Shown here in pieces: positions 63,829-64,000 of a DNA stretch of 64,000 nt (positions within the stretch are counted from its first letter, which is position 1; every line of letters begins with the position of its first letter). Both the position numbers and the translations under genes were made by a program. The notes beneath the pieces were generated by a model. That model searched no databases and was not told where the DNA came from. It saw only the letters and a list, made by a program, of their open reading frames with translations. This DNA comes from JAJAZB01 sp965249815. Lineage in GTDB: Bacteria; Bacteroidota; Bacteroidia; Cytophagales; Spirosomataceae. The DNA is taken from the NCBI GenBank assembly GCA_965249815.1, contig CBDFMV010000003.1, positions 2,790,001 to 2,854,000 of the forward strand, written 5' to 3'.

Positions 63829-64000
63829 TTAGTCGTTCAGGGCGTCGGTCAGCAATTCATCGAGCGAAACCACTTTCTGAAAAACCTCATGCTGAAGTTT
63901 TTCATAGCTTTCTTTCGACTTCAGCGCGGCCACGATGCTGTCCAGAGCGGCCATCGCGAGGGCTTCCTGGGGCGAACTGCCGTGCTCCCGCTGGTATTTC
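63829..64000 (-). CDS. zapA: ZapA-like cell-division protein, C-terminal part only
   Basis: The last 57 codons of a leftward gene whose start is beyond the window. Visible text YQREHGSSPQEALAMAALDSIVAALKSKESYEKLQ has the helical, coiled-coil character of ZapA C-termini (A-L-x-x-A-A-L-D), and position directly upstream of rny is where zapA sits in Bacteroidota. ZapA bundles FtsZ. The FtsZ-binding N-terminus is not visible, so the call rests on context and helix pattern. The 99-base gap to rny contains no clear structure. Confidence 0.6.
   Translation of the reverse strand, partial: KYQREHGSSPQEALAMAALDSIVAALKSKESYEKLQHEVFQKVVSLDELLTDALND

Noticed and set aside
1..64000. tRNA and rRNA genes
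   Set aside because: I scanned the gaps for cloverleaf arms, the TTCGA T-loop and CCA ends and for conserved rRNA words; all sizeable gaps are explained by hairpins or promoters.

Overview
The window is GC-rich chromosomal DNA from a member of the phylum Bacteroidota, probably a free-living relative of the Cytophagales or Saprospirales; the exact genus cannot be read from the sequence. The evidence is consistent: two PorP/SprF-type proteins, two very large secreted proteins ending in the gliding-motility/type IX secretion (T9SS) type B sorting domain, a TonB receptor followed by a DUF4249 lipoprotein, an archaeal/eukaryote-type prolyl-tRNA synthetase, a DUF1599/DoxX-like gene pair next to folP, the zapA-rny order at the right end, and several copies of the Bacteroidota promoter box TAnnTTTG close to start codons. 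I see no rRNA, tRNA, CRISPR array, transposase or prophage.

Layout. 1-13.6 kb holds cell-surface genes: a T9SS cargo protein, PorP/SprF, an OmpA/PD40 protein, an Hpt + LytTR regulator pair, a TonB receptor + DUF4249 lipoprotein, a DUF3500 protein and a second PorP/SprF. 13.6-16.05 kb is a visibly AT-richer type II restriction-modification island whose nuclease gene seems to be cut short by an in-frame stop. 16.1-26.2 kb is mostly housekeeping: SDR, 2-oxoglutarate dehydrogenase E1 and E2, a response regulator, MazG-like, Dtd, MgtE and KsgA. 26.3-30 kb encodes a hybrid histidine kinase with a separate CheY-like receiver. 30-39 kb has an MBL hydrolase, a sulfite oxidase-cytochrome pair, a small sugar-phosphate cluster (HAD, ROK, SIS), an NFACT/RqcH protein, a frameshifted glycosidase and an MscS channel. 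39-49 kb has sugar-related genes (Gfo/Idh, SSS symporter, TIM-barrel isomerase), a chimeric T9SS cargo gene, FKBP and MiaA. 49-64 kb has ProS, a prion-like lipoprotein, a FadL-like porin, AroK with two membrane proteins, DUF1599, FolP with a class IV aminotransferase, an M15 peptidase, a BON-LysM protein, a nucleotidyltransferase pair, RNase Y and ZapA.

The strongest unexplained signal lies between the genes. About twenty long, often perfect inverted repeats occupy gene junctions. Some belong to dispersed families seen more than once here (CGTCATTGCGAG, four copies; TAGCGCCGACATTC, two copies). Others are unique hairpins whose arms are built of degenerate 6-9 base words, with perfect arms of 29-33 bases. 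In about a dozen genes the stop codon, and sometimes the last few codons, lies inside or at the edge of such an element, and one similar palindrome sits in frame inside a response regulator. I regard this as the best candidate for an undescribed process in the window: growth, spread or use of hairpins at gene ends.
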